From DATEPR01 sp036279295 (GTDB taxonomy: Bacteria; Actinomycetota; Actinomycetes; Mycobacteriales; Pseudonocardiaceae), in the NCBI GenBank assembly GCA_036279295.1, contig DASUJK010000317.1, positions 6,411-70,410 of the forward strand: a stretch of DNA of 64,000 bases, written 5' to 3'. Below are positions 42,601 to 50,490 of the stretch, in pieces. The first letter of the stretch is position 1. The number at the start of each line of letters is the position of its first letter. The position numbers were made by a program, and so were the translations under genes. The notes beneath the pieces are model-generated. The model saw nothing but the letters and a program-made list of their open reading frames with translations. It searched no databases and was not told the origin of the DNA.

Positions 42601-43671
42601 TTCGGCATCCACGTCGTGGTGTCGGTGAACTGGTGGATGGGCGTGCGGGCGCAGCTGCGGGACGCCATCGGCACCCGCTTCGAGCTGCGGCTGGGTGACC
42701 CGTCCGACTCGGTGATGGACCGCAGGACGGCGCAGAACGTGCCGCAGGACGCGCCCGGTCGCGGCATCACCAAGGACAAGCTGCACTTCCTCACCGCACT
42801 GCCCAGGATCGACGGCGACCAGCGGGCAACCACGGTCGCTGCCGGCACCACGGATCTGGTGGCGCGGATCGACGCGGCGTGGCAGGGACCGAAGGCGCCA
42901 CCGGTCCGGCTGCTGCCGCAGCTGATCGAGCCGCCGACGGTGCACGCCATGAGCACGGCGACCGGTCGGGCCTTCCCACTGGGCATCGCGGAATCCGACC
43001 TCAAGCCCGTGTACCTGGACTTCGGCACCGACCCGCACTTTCTCGCGTTCGGCGACGTCGAGTCCGGCAAGTCGAACCTGCTGCGCACGATCGCCGACGG
43101 CATCACGTCGCACTACTCCCCCAGTGAGGCCGCGATCATCGTCGTGGACTACCGGCGTGGCCTGCTGGACGCGGTCACCGGCGACCACCTGCTCGGCTAC
43201 GCGGGCGCGGAACCGGTGCTGACCGGGCTGCTGGCCGAGGTCGAGCAGGCCATGCGGATGCGGCTGCCCGGCCCGGACGTGACGTCCGACCAGCTGCGCA
43301 CCAGATCGTGGTGGACCGGGCCGGACCTGTTCGTGCTGGTGGACGACTACGAACTGGTCGCCACTGCTGGCCGCAACCCGTTGGCCGTGCTGCTGGAATT
43401 CCTGCCCCAGGCCAGGGACATCGGCCTGCACCTGATCGTGGCGCGAGCCAGTGGTGGCGCGTCCAGGGCGCTGTTCGAGCCGACGCTGCAACGAGTTCGG
43501 GAACTCGGATCGCCGGGGCTGGTGCTGTCCGGGGACAAGGACGAGGGCACGCTGCTCGCTGACATCAAACCGAGCCATCAACCGCCCGGTCGGGGCACGT
43601 TGGTCCGCCGCAGGATGGGGTCGGCGCTGGTGCAGGTCACGTGGACGGCACCGGCCGTGACGAGCGGATGA
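39676..43671 (+). CDS. eccC: Type VII secretion ATPase EccC (fused EccCa-EccCb)
   Basis: A 1331-residue FtsK/SpoIIIE-type motor of the ESX system. Two membrane helices (about 35-80) are followed by a stalk region and three ATPase domains. Walker A motifs are GATGSGKS at 483-490, GAPQSGKS at 837-844 and GDVESGKS at 1126-1133. The first domain has a full Walker B with catalytic Glu (LLVIIDEFSELL); the second and third have VDDW and VDDY, without a Glu. EccC pulls Esx substrates via their C-terminal signals. One chain contains both EccCa and EccCb parts. GTG 39676 gives MTSPARRAAMPEQPQGE; ATG 39703 is an alternative start. Confidence 0.92.
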   Translation: MTSPARRAAMPEQPQGEIMLQSPPLLPKGSNAGAMQLMFFLPMMLGMGAMSFVYIGRGGGAMTYIFGALFVSSMIGMIIMSLARGGAAKKAQINEERRDYQRYLGGLRQRVREIAEHQRTTLAAAAPRPADLWAFVDRGRLWERRRSDPDFGQVRVGTGPQRLATPLRAPQTVPLEDLDPVSSTALRHFIRTYATVPNLPVAISLRSFAYVDVSGDRDRVLAAIRALLAQLATFHSPDDLRIALCVAGDRHPDWEWAKWLPHSHATPTREDGSTDATGPARLVADNLTALAKLLGPDLGERPPFTKAAGMGYDYRHIVVVVDGGRTYGDLAIAPDGGRYAVTVLDVSGEAPLHNPGPNTLCLHVSGDRVGMVVGSGDEQRIAFLGQPDQFDPVAAEALARQLIPLYRAAPVVSESPMANALGLPGLLGIGDPRDLDTGITWQRRPPRNRLRIPIGVDPTGRPVELDLKESAEGGMGPHGLVIGATGSGKSELLRTLVTGLAATHSSENLNLALIDFKGGATFAGMAELPHTCAVITNLSDELPLVDRMGDAINGEVVRRQELLRAAGNYASVRDYEKAREQGADLAPLPSLLVIIDEFSELLSSRPDFIDLFVMIGRLGRSLGIHLLLASQRLEEGRLRGLDSHLSYRVGLRTFSASESRTVLGVADAYQLPPIPGSAFLKFDTESLVRLRAAYVSGELPARGQAIAEAVLGPNTVLPFRLAPVGEAARPPQPQMTEKAPDQPTTGETIMAAMVSRLAGKGPAAHQIWLPPLDEPPTVDQLLTPLGVDPERGLCPAGWGGNGQLIVPVAIVDKPFEQRRDLLWADLSGAAGHAIVVGAPQSGKSTLLRGLVSVLALTHTPVEAQFFLLDMGGGALGPMAGLPHVSGYATRRDAQRCRRLVAEVVTLLAQREQFFAANGIDSIAGFRKRRAEFTEGGADGREFGDVFLVVDDWTTLRQEYEQLEEAITNLAARGLGFGIHVVVSVNWWMGVRAQLRDAIGTRFELRLGDPSDSVMDRRTAQNVPQDAPGRGITKDKLHFLTALPRIDGDQRATTVAAGTTDLVARIDAAWQGPKAPPVRLLPQLIEPPTVHAMSTATGRAFPLGIAESDLKPVYLDFGTDPHFLAFGDVESGKSNLLRTIADGITSHYSPSEAAIIVVDYRRGLLDAVTGDHLLGYAGAEPVLTGLLAEVEQAMRMRLPGPDVTSDQLRTRSWWTGPDLFVLVDDYELVATAGRNPLAVLLEFLPQARDIGLHLIVARASGGASRALFEPTLQRVRELGSPGLVLSGDKDEGTLLADIKPSHQPPGRGTLVRRRMGSALVQVTWTAPAVTSG

Positions 43672-43728
43672 CCAACGGTCAAACCGTGTGGGTAATAGTG
43701 CCGCCATTCCGACCGGCACAAGTGCCGT

Positions 43729-43756
43729 TTGCCGACGACAGCGGTGTTCCTAGATT
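43729..43756 (+). promoter_or_regulatory. Possible promoter for the esx genes
   Basis: TTGCCG (43729-43734) and TAGATT (43751-43756) are 16 bases apart in a locally AT-richer stretch between eccC and the first esx gene. They could give the esx pair its own transcript. The call is from motif shape only. Confidence 0.3.
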
Positions 43757-43822
43757 CGTGATGCCAGCGCCGGAGAGCACTTCGGCGACGACCTCGAACG
43801 AGGAGAGGGAGGTGGCCAACTC

Positions 43823-44173
43823 GTGGCAAGCCAAGGTTATTTGAGTGATTCCCAGGCGATGACGCGTGCGGTCACGGGGTTCGCGGAGTGCGCGGCGAAC
43901 GCCAAGAAGACGATGTCCGACCTGGAGAGCGAGCTCATGTCGACCCTGAGCAGCTACGCGGGTGACCAGGCCACGGCGTTCTGGCAGCTGCACACCCAGT
44001 TGCAGGACAAGATGCGGCAGGCCAGCACCGAGCTGGACACCATGTCGAACCTGGTGAACAACAGCTTCCACAACTACGGCTCCGGTGACGCCACCGTGGC
44101 GTCCAGCTTGAAGTCCATGGCCGGCTCCGTCGATGCCGGTGGTGCCGTTCTCGGCCGCCTGAGCGGCATCTGA
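43823..44173 (+). CDS. WXG100-family protein (EsxB-like), secretion signal present
   Basis: A 116-residue helical hairpin. The turn that normally holds W-x-G reads SYAGDQATAFW (Y45-A46-G47). After the second helix there is a Y-x-x-x-D motif (Y85, D89), the ESX secretion signal recognised by EccC. GTG 43823 lies after GGAGG. It is followed by a second Esx-type gene at 25 bases, the usual heterodimer arrangement; the partner has its own altered turn at the same residue number. Confidence 0.8.
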   Translation: MASQGYLSDSQAMTRAVTGFAECAANAKKTMSDLESELMSTLSSYAGDQATAFWQLHTQLQDKMRQASTELDTMSNLVNNSFHNYGSGDATVASSLKSMAGSVDAGGAVLGRLSGI

Positions 44174-44197
44174 CCACACAGAAAGGATGGTGTGAGC

Positions 44198-44503
44198 ATG
44201 ACTGCCGACCAGATCAGCGTCCAGTTCGCGGCCCTGCAGGCCAGCTCGCAGGCGTTGAGCGCGAAGGCCAAGGCGCTCACCGACTACCTGGACCAGCTGT
44301 CGTCCAACCTCCAGCCGCTGAAGCAGAGCTGGTACGCGTCCAACAGCTCGGCGGGTACCGCGGCTGAGCAGTCGGAGACCCGCCTGCGTTCGGCCGCCGC
44401 CGACATCGTGAACATCATCAACCAGTTCGGCGGCAAGGTCTCCGACGCGCACGACCTGCAGTACGCGCTGGAGCAGAAGAACACCAGCTACTTCGCTTCC
44501 TGA
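44198..44503 (+). CDS. WXG100-family protein (EsxA-like)
   Basis: A 101-residue helical hairpin (FAALQASSQALSAKAKALTDYLDQL and SETRLRSAAADIVNIINQFG). The turn reads QSWYASNSSAG, so W45-Y46-A47 replaces the strict W-x-G. AAAGGA precedes ATG 44198 by 10 bases; an in-frame GTG at 44192 is possible. It pairs with the preceding gene and is the expected Esx partner without a C-terminal signal (the tail is QKNTSYFAS). Confidence 0.8.
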   Translation: MTADQISVQFAALQASSQALSAKAKALTDYLDQLSSNLQPLKQSWYASNSSAGTAAEQSETRLRSAAADIVNIINQFGGKVSDAHDLQYALEQKNTSYFAS

Positions 44504-44573
44504 TCGTTCGCGATCTCACTCGCGGCCGGCCCGCGCCCGGGCCGGCTGCGAGCACGCTGGAGGAACCGCGCCC

Positions 44574-44999
44574 ATGGCCGACAAGTCGTTCTTCGTCCAT
44601 CTGCAGTCGTTGTTCGACTTCGCGAACGAGCTGCAGACCCAACTCACCGGCATGACGGCACCCGCCGACCGGCTGAGCACCCTGGCCACGTCGCCGGTGC
44701 TGCTCGGCGACTTCGGCGAGGCGCACACGTTGGGCGCGAGCCACCAGGCCGCCGTCGCCGAGATGTCCGAGCTGCTCGGCCAGGTCCAGCAGGCCATCAA
44801 CTTCGCGGAGAACGTCACGAAGACGGTGGCCACCGGCTACCAGCAGGCCGACCAGGACGTGGCAGGCGGTATGCGGGTGTCCGGAGTGGACAGTGTCTCG
44901 CAGTCGACGTCGGCAGCGCAGGACGGCGTATGGGCAGCGGCCTACGGCACCCAGCACGACAACCACCATCAGCAGCACTCGGGGGGTGGCTGGACATGA
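44574..44999 (+). CDS. ESX-associated helical protein
   Basis: A 141-residue protein. It is predominantly helical (FVHLQSLFDFANELQTQLTGM; AAVAEMSELLGQVQQAINFAENVTKTVATGYQQADQDVAGGM) with a polar tail containing QHDNHHQQHSGGG. No W-x-G turn is seen, but the size, fold and place between esx genes and the PPE-like gene indicate an ESX substrate or chaperone; the YQQAD stretch fits the Y-x-x-x-D signal. The next ATG overlaps its stop (44996-44999). Confidence 0.65.
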   Translation: MADKSFFVHLQSLFDFANELQTQLTGMTAPADRLSTLATSPVLLGDFGEAHTLGASHQAAVAEMSELLGQVQQAINFAENVTKTVATGYQQADQDVAGGMRVSGVDSVSQSTSAAQDGVWAAAYGTQHDNHHQQHSGGGWT

Positions 45000-46351
45000 C
45001 GGCCCCGGCAGGTGACGACCACACGAACTTCGGCGCGTACAGCCACCAGCAGCTGTACGCGATGCTGTACGCCGGGAACCCGGACACCGCGCGGACAGCG
45101 GCGGGCACCTGGAACGACACCGGCAACGGGCTGCACGACCAGGCCAACGGGCTGGCCAAGCAGCTGTCCGGGTTCTCGCAGGACTGGCAGGGCGGCGCGG
45201 CCAACCAGTACCAGACCATGGTCAACGACCTGATCGGCGGCATCCGCAAGGTCGCCGACACCGCGTTCACGATGCGCGATCTGGCCTACGACGCCGCCGA
45301 CGCGCAGGACACCGCCCGCGCGCAGATGCCGGCCCCTGTCGACGTGCCGACGGTGCCGCCAGCGACCCTCGCCCTGGCCAGTGCGCCGATCCAGGTGGAC
45401 GCCGGCACGCCGGCCACCGTGGTGATGCAGATCCAGCAGGCCCGGTCGACCGCGATCGCCGCCGTGCAGGGCCAGCAGCAGGCATCCGCCGCCGCTGACG
45501 CCGCACACGCCACCGCCGTCCAGGTGATGACCACCCTGGCCGGCGCGTACGTGACCGCGAAGGACTCCATTCCGCCCGCGCCGGACGCCGAGGTGGCACC
45601 GAACATCCCAGCCGGCACCGCGATCGACGCCGGCACATCGGCCGCCGCGCCGATCGACGCCACCACGACCGGAGCGATCACCCCGATGACGGCCGATCTG
45701 CCGTGGAACCAGTCCGGCGATCTGACCGCGCTACCCGACCCGAGCGACCCGACGGCTGGCCTGACACCCAGCACGGCGATGCCCACCCAGCAGGACAGCC
45801 CGCTGTTCGGCGGCATGTTCAGTGCCGGTGTCGCCGCGGCGTCGGCAGCGGTGTTCGGCCGGTTCGGCTCGCTCATCCCGAAGGTGCCCGGCTTCGTCGG
45901 CAAGAACGCGAAACCCGACAGCACCACGAACGACGCGACTGGCGGAGCCACACCGAAACTCGGCGACCGGTTGGCAGCTGCCGGTGGCGCGAAGTTCGGT
46001 GGCGGCGGCGGTGGTGGAGGGATCGGCGGCGGTGTCGGTGGCGGTGGCGTAGGTGGGGTTTCCGCGCCGACACCGTCGGCGAGCCCGAGCATGCTGGGTG
46101 CCGGCAACGTGACCGGCGACGTGGCGGCGGGCGTGGCCGGTGCGGCAGGCGCGGCGGCTCGGAGCGCGACCGGCATGCCGATGATGCCCATGATGCCGAT
46201 GGGCGGCATGGGTGCCGGTGACATGGGCGGCGGGCGCCGCGTGCCGCCGTGGCTGGTGGAGACCGAGGACGTGTGGGGCGAGTCGTCCACCGTGTCCCCG
46301 ACCGTGATCGGCGAGGAGCCTGATCTCGGTGGCCAGGGCTGGTTGGGCTGA
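44996..46351 (+). CDS. PPE-like T7SS substrate with Gly-rich tail
   Basis: A 451-residue protein. The N-terminal region (YSHQQLYAMLYAGNPDTARTAAGTW, SQDWQGGAANQY with W64-Q65-G66) is the PPE/WXG helical bundle of actinobacterial ESX systems. A Pro/Ala/Thr linker leads to a Gly-rich run (GGGGGGGGIGGGVGGGGVGG, near residues 340-360), a Met/Gly stretch and the conserved-type tail VPPWLVETEDVWGESSTVSPTVIGE. The latter motif recurs at the end of such PPE-domain proteins in streptomycete-type ESX loci. It is probably exported or surface-attached. Confidence 0.75.
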   Translation: MTAPAGDDHTNFGAYSHQQLYAMLYAGNPDTARTAAGTWNDTGNGLHDQANGLAKQLSGFSQDWQGGAANQYQTMVNDLIGGIRKVADTAFTMRDLAYDAADAQDTARAQMPAPVDVPTVPPATLALASAPIQVDAGTPATVVMQIQQARSTAIAAVQGQQQASAAADAAHATAVQVMTTLAGAYVTAKDSIPPAPDAEVAPNIPAGTAIDAGTSAAAPIDATTTGAITPMTADLPWNQSGDLTALPDPSDPTAGLTPSTAMPTQQDSPLFGGMFSAGVAAASAAVFGRFGSLIPKVPGFVGKNAKPDSTTNDATGGATPKLGDRLAAAGGAKFGGGGGGGGIGGGVGGGGVGGVSAPTPSASPSMLGAGNVTGDVAAGVAGAAGAAARSATGMPMMPMMPMGGMGAGDMGGGRRVPPWLVETEDVWGESSTVSPTVIGEEPDLGGQGWLG

Positions 46352-46353
46352 CC

Positions 46354-47769
46354 ATGTCCAGCACACTGGGTACTTCGTCCACATCGGATGGTTATCGGGT
46401 CACGCCGAGCGCGCTCACCGACGCGGCGAGCGACCTGACCAGCCAGGCGAGCCAGCTGAACAACCTGGCCAGCCAGCTCACCGGGTCCACCCTGCCGGCA
46501 CAGGCGTTCGGCCAGTTGCCGCAGTCCGGCCAGGTGGCGCAGGCACACAACACCACCGTGAGCACGGCTGGCAAGACGATGACCACCGCGTCCCAGCGGG
46601 GCACCACGCTGGCCACCGGCCTGACCAACTCGGCCAACAACTACACGCAGGGCGACCAGACGGTGGCCGGCTACTACAGGTCGCTGCTGGCCGGCACGGG
46701 TACGTCCGGCACGCGGACCGCGAGCGGGTCGGCCGGTGGCGGTGCGTTCGCCAGCCAGATCGCGGCCAACCGGACCAAGGTGGCGTCCGCGCTGACGGCC
46801 GAACAGGCCAACCAGACCAAGCTCCAGCAGCAGCTCTCGCGGTTGCGGACGGAGGACAAGAACAATCCGACGGACGACTTCGGGCGCGGGCTCAACGCCT
46901 ACCAGGAGTCCCAGTTGGAGCAGCAGATCACCCAGTCACAGCAGAAGGTCTCGCTGTACCAGGACATTCTGGCCAACAACCGGCAGATCATCGACTTCGA
47001 CCCGTCGGGCACCGGCCGGATCGCCGAACTCGTCGGCACGATCGGGCCGAACACCACGAACGTCGGTGTGCTGGTGCCCGGCACGTACACCAACATGGCT
47101 GACTTCAACACCTACGCCAAGGACGCGGCCAGCTTCGTGCAGGCCGATCCGTCCGGCCATCTGGCCATGGTGGCGTGGGCGGACGGCACGTTCCCGCAGA
47201 GCCTGGTGCCGGCGGCGGCCGATCCCAGTTACTCGCAGGCAATCGCCCCGGACCTGGCGTCGTTCTCGCACCAACTGCGCGACCAGATCAACACGCAGGT
47301 CGGGCCGGGCAACGACGTCCAGGTGACGTACGCGGGACACAGTTACGGCGGCGCCGTGGTCGGGCTGGCCGAACAGGACGGCCTGGACGCGAACCGCACG
47401 CTGTACGTCGAGTCGGCCGGCATGGGCCACAACGTGTGGTCACCGAGCGACCTGCACGACATGCAGCCGGACGTGCGGCGCTACGCCATGACGGCACCCG
47501 GCGACCCGATCTCGGCGATCCAGGGCGTGCAGGTGTTCGGCCTGGGCCACGGTGCCGACCCCAACACGTTCCCCGGTGTCACGGACCTGGCCACCGGCAA
47601 CTACCCGAACGGCCGGCCGATCACCGGCCTGGCGGCGCACAACGGCGTGTTCACGCCACAGTCCGGTGCCTGGCAGAACATGTACGGCGTCTTCACCGGC
47701 GGCCCGGTCACGCCAGCCCCGCCGAAGCCAGCGCCGCTGGTACCCGACCCGATGCTGATGATGCCCTAA
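46354..47769 (+). CDS. ESX N-domain fused to an alpha/beta hydrolase (DUF1023-like)
   Basis: A 471-residue protein. Residues 1-230 are helical, with an Esx-like start (YRVTPSALTDAASDLTSQASQ) and a coiled-coil region (LEQQITQSQQKVSLYQDIL). The C-terminal half is an alpha/beta hydrolase of the DUF1023 type: IGPNTTNVGVLVPGTYTNM, nucleophile S330 in YAGHSYGGAVVG, D384 in TAPGDPISAI and H429 in GLAAHNGVF. A complete triad suggests an active esterase/lipase. The gene starts 2 bases after the PPE-like stop, implying a secreted T7SS enzyme. Confidence 0.75.
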   Translation: MSSTLGTSSTSDGYRVTPSALTDAASDLTSQASQLNNLASQLTGSTLPAQAFGQLPQSGQVAQAHNTTVSTAGKTMTTASQRGTTLATGLTNSANNYTQGDQTVAGYYRSLLAGTGTSGTRTASGSAGGGAFASQIAANRTKVASALTAEQANQTKLQQQLSRLRTEDKNNPTDDFGRGLNAYQESQLEQQITQSQQKVSLYQDILANNRQIIDFDPSGTGRIAELVGTIGPNTTNVGVLVPGTYTNMADFNTYAKDAASFVQADPSGHLAMVAWADGTFPQSLVPAAADPSYSQAIAPDLASFSHQLRDQINTQVGPGNDVQVTYAGHSYGGAVVGLAEQDGLDANRTLYVESAGMGHNVWSPSDLHDMQPDVRRYAMTAPGDPISAIQGVQVFGLGHGADPNTFPGVTDLATGNYPNGRPITGLAAHNGVFTPQSGAWQNMYGVFTGGPVTPAPPKPAPLVPDPMLMMP

Positions 47770-47785
47770 TTCGGTCGGGGCTTCT

Positions 47786-48964
47786 CTACTGTGCCGTGGT
47801 GCCATGCCTGCCCAGCCGCCAGCCGCGCGCCCGGCCACGGCGGACCGTCGCGGCGCCGAACACCACCAGCCCGGCCAGGAGCACCGCCAAGATCGCCACC
47901 ACACCGGCCCAGCGATACGGCGAGCCGGTCGCCGCCGATGCTGTCGCTCCCGACACCGGCTTCAGTATCGCCCGTCGCACGGTCGCGCCCGGACCGGGGA
48001 TGACGGCCGGCAACGCGGCCGACACCGCCGCATAGGCATCCAGCACACCCCAGCCGAGCTTGCCGTCATGCCCGCCGCCTGCCGGCCGGCTCGCGGTCAC
48101 CGTCAGCCGGTTGACGATCTGGTTGGGCGGCAGCGCCGGCAGGTAGGACCGCAGCAGTGCCACCACACCCGCCGCGTACGCGGCCGCGAACGACGGGTCG
48201 CGTACCGGCCACGTCATCCCGAGCTTGCCCTGGGCGCCTGCCGATGTGCTGACCAGGTCGGCACCCGGTGCCGCGAGAGCGACGTACCCACCGGCCTCGG
48301 TCTGCACAGCGGCACCCGCCGAGTCGACCGCGCCGACGCCGAGCACACCAGCGGTCGCGGTCGGGTAACTGCGCAAGCCGGCCTGAGTGGCCACCGCGGG
48401 CGCCACGACGACATCACCGGCGGCAGTGGCATCGCGGACGGCGGAGCGCAGCGCAGCGCTGTCGGTACCGGCCGGCACCACGACCAGGATCACCCCGGCA
48501 TGCGCGTCGACGGCCCGGTTGATCGCGGTGGCCAGCGCGTTCGGGTCAGCACCCTGCGTCGAGTCCGATGTGGACTGTGTGTAGCGGATCGGCAGGATGT
48601 GCGCACCTGGCGCGATGCCGGCGAACGTGGTGTCCGGGTTGGTCCGGGCGGCCACGATGCCGGCCGCGAACGTCCCCCGACCGTCGCAGTCCGCCGGGCC
48701 GCCGGACAACAGGTTGATCTGCGGCAACACCTGACCGGGCGCGAACTGGGCGTTGGCCGCGTCCACACCGGTCCCGACCACGGCCACGAGCACCCCGGAA
48801 CCCGTGCTGAGCGGCCAGATCCGGGGTGCGTCGATCAAGCGCTGCGCCCACGGCGTGGCACCGGTGTATACGCCGTGCGGCGCGCTGCACCCAGTGGCAT
48901 CGGCCGGCACCGCCGCCACACCGAGTCCGAACAGCAGCACGACAACGGCCAGCAGACGGCTCAC
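47786..48964 (-). CDS. mycP: Mycosin (S8) of the T7SS with catalytic Asp and His replaced
   Basis: A 392-residue mycosin: signal peptide (LLAVVVLLFGLGVAAVPADA), subtilisin-like domain, and a C-terminal membrane helix (WAGVVAILAVLLAGLVVFGA). Mycosins normally carry D-H-S. Here the D-T-G motif reads VVGTGVD (G64 at the Asp position), the G-H-G-T motif reads DGRGTFAAG (R96 for His), and only Ser is kept (RDPSFAAAYAAG, S258). It should be proteolytically dead. Mycosins stabilise the ESX membrane complex independently of protease activity, so a structural role is likely. GTG 48964 overlaps the kinase stop as GTGA; an in-frame GTG at 48976 is the other choice. Confidence 0.8.
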   Translation of the reverse strand: MSRLLAVVVLLFGLGVAAVPADATGCSAPHGVYTGATPWAQRLIDAPRIWPLSTGSGVLVAVVGTGVDAANAQFAPGQVLPQINLLSGGPADCDGRGTFAAGIVAARTNPDTTFAGIAPGAHILPIRYTQSTSDSTQGADPNALATAINRAVDAHAGVILVVVPAGTDSAALRSAVRDATAAGDVVVAPAVATQAGLRSYPTATAGVLGVGAVDSAGAAVQTEAGGYVALAAPGADLVSTSAGAQGKLGMTWPVRDPSFAAAYAAGVVALLRSYLPALPPNQIVNRLTVTASRPAGGGHDGKLGWGVLDAYAAVSAALPAVIPGPGATVRRAILKPVSGATASAATGSPYRWAGVVAILAVLLAGLVVFGAATVRRGRARGWRLGRHGTTAQ

Positions 48965-50301
48965 AACGGCACCCACAACGTCACCCTGGTCCCCCGCCCT
49001 GGTTCGGACTCCACCACCGAACTGCCGCCCACGTCGGCCAGCCGCGCCGTGATCGAGTTGCTGATGCCGAAGCCGGCCGGCCGGTCGGCGTCGCTGAACC
49101 CGGTGCCGTGATCCCGCGCGATCACCGCGATGCCGTTGTCCCGCCGCTCGACCCGCAGCACCACCTCGGACGTGCCGGCATGCTTCATGGTGTTGCGCAT
49201 GGCCTCCCGGACCGCGTCCCGCACGGCGCGGCGACGTGCGTCGGACAGCAGGCCGTCGTCCACCTCGGTGAACACCAGCCGAGCCCGCAGACCCTCCCGA
49301 GCCATTTCGGCGGCCACCGCGGCCAGGTCCTCACCGATGCCGGTGGCCGGTGCCGCGTCCACCGATTCGGTCAGCCCACGCCGCAACTCCATCGCCTGCG
49401 CCCGCGCGATACCGCGTAGTTCCGCAAGTTGCGCCTGCGCGCCCGCCAGGTCGGTCGGCGGCGCCACCGGCGACAGCGCCATCGCCTCCAGCGTCTGCAA
49501 CACCGTGTCGTGAATGGTGCGCTGCGCCCTGGCGTGCTCGAACCGCCGACCACGTCGGATACCGACGCCCATCGCCAGTCGGGTGCCCAGTCCGATCAGG
49601 ATCAGCACGATCATCGACGTGATCAGCGACGGCACCATCGTCACCACGTCGTCCAGCACGGCGGCGACCGGGCCGACGGCGGTGGTGTGGCCGCCAAGCG
49701 CGGTCATCAGGATGTGGAACGGCACGCTGGCCACGATCAGCCACGCACCGGCCGGCACGCCCCGGCTCAGCGTGAGCAGCGCGACCGAGCCGACCAGGTA
49801 GGCCCAGGTCATCTCGCTGACCTCGCCGTAGCCGGGATCGCTGACGACGGCGGCGGCCACCAGGTTGATGCCGAACCCGATCACCAGGTCGGCGGCCAGC
49901 AACAGCCGGGCCACAGCATTGCGGAAACCGCGAATACGCAGCACAACGGTCAGCGCGACGACGTTGGCCAGCACGGCGAACGCGGCCAGCAGGCCACCGG
50001 GGACCGCGCCGGCACCGTGGTTGGTGGCCAGCACGGACAGGAACAGGACCGGAATGACCACGATCCGGAACACCAGCGGCACCAGCACCACGAACCGGCA
50101 CGCCCGCATCAGCAGCGAATCGGTGTCACCGGCCCCATGGGTGCCGGCCATCATCGAGATCCGCTGCCAGCCGGGTAACGGATTCGGATCGATGGCCTCG
50201 TCCGGCAGGTCCGCGGGCACCTCGGCGATCACCGGTGCGCCGGCTCGCAGCAGCGCGACCAGGTAACGGCCCGGGTGGACGGGCTGACCGACCGACGACA
50301 T
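48961..50301 (-). CDS. NarX-like sensor histidine kinase coupled to the mycosin gene
   Basis: A 446-residue kinase. About five or six membrane segments lie between residues 70 and 240. The DHp region RTIHDTVLQTLEAM has the phosphate-acceptor H264, and the HATPase domain has MRNTMKHAGTSEVVLRVE and RDHGTGFSDADRPAGFGI. This class pairs with NarL/LuxR response regulators. The only such regulator in the window is at 28592-29281, overlapping eccB. ATG 50301 follows GGAAGGAG. Its stop overlaps the start of mycP, so sensing is translationally linked to a T7SS component. Confidence 0.85.
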   Translation of the reverse strand: MSSVGQPVHPGRYLVALLRAGAPVIAEVPADLPDEAIDPNPLPGWQRISMMAGTHGAGDTDSLLMRACRFVVLVPLVFRIVVIPVLFLSVLATNHGAGAVPGGLLAAFAVLANVVALTVVLRIRGFRNAVARLLLAADLVIGFGINLVAAAVVSDPGYGEVSEMTWAYLVGSVALLTLSRGVPAGAWLIVASVPFHILMTALGGHTTAVGPVAAVLDDVVTMVPSLITSMIVLILIGLGTRLAMGVGIRRGRRFEHARAQRTIHDTVLQTLEAMALSPVAPPTDLAGAQAQLAELRGIARAQAMELRRGLTESVDAAPATGIGEDLAAVAAEMAREGLRARLVFTEVDDGLLSDARRRAVRDAVREAMRNTMKHAGTSEVVLRVERRDNGIAVIARDHGTGFSDADRPAGFGISNSITARLADVGGSSVVESEPGRGTRVTLWVPL

Positions 50302-50490
50302 CAGCGCTCCTTCCCCCGACCGCGGTGATGTGCCGCAGTGATACTCCCAGCACCGCATACCAACATGGCACGGACGTGACCGGACGGTGACCGCCTGCTG
50401 TACACAGTTAGCGGTTGGCGACCGTGATCGATCCAGCGAACTTGCTCCCACCGAATACCGAGCCGACGCCGGAACGCGGAGACTGGGCCC

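Noticed and set aside
40942..43719. Very long open frame on the minus strand opposite eccC
   Set aside because: It mirrors the codon bias of eccC, has no recognisable domain and is Arg/Gln/Pro-skewed, as expected for an antisense shadow in high-GC DNA.
43668..43844. 58-codon open frame overlapping the eccC stop as ATGA
   Set aside because: It overlaps the first esx start and has no family features; the stretch is better explained as a promoter/leader.
50302..50490. Possible cyclic di-AMP (ydaO-type) riboswitch before the KimA-like gene
   Set aside because: KimA genes sometimes have one, but I could not find the conserved junction sequences or paired helices here.
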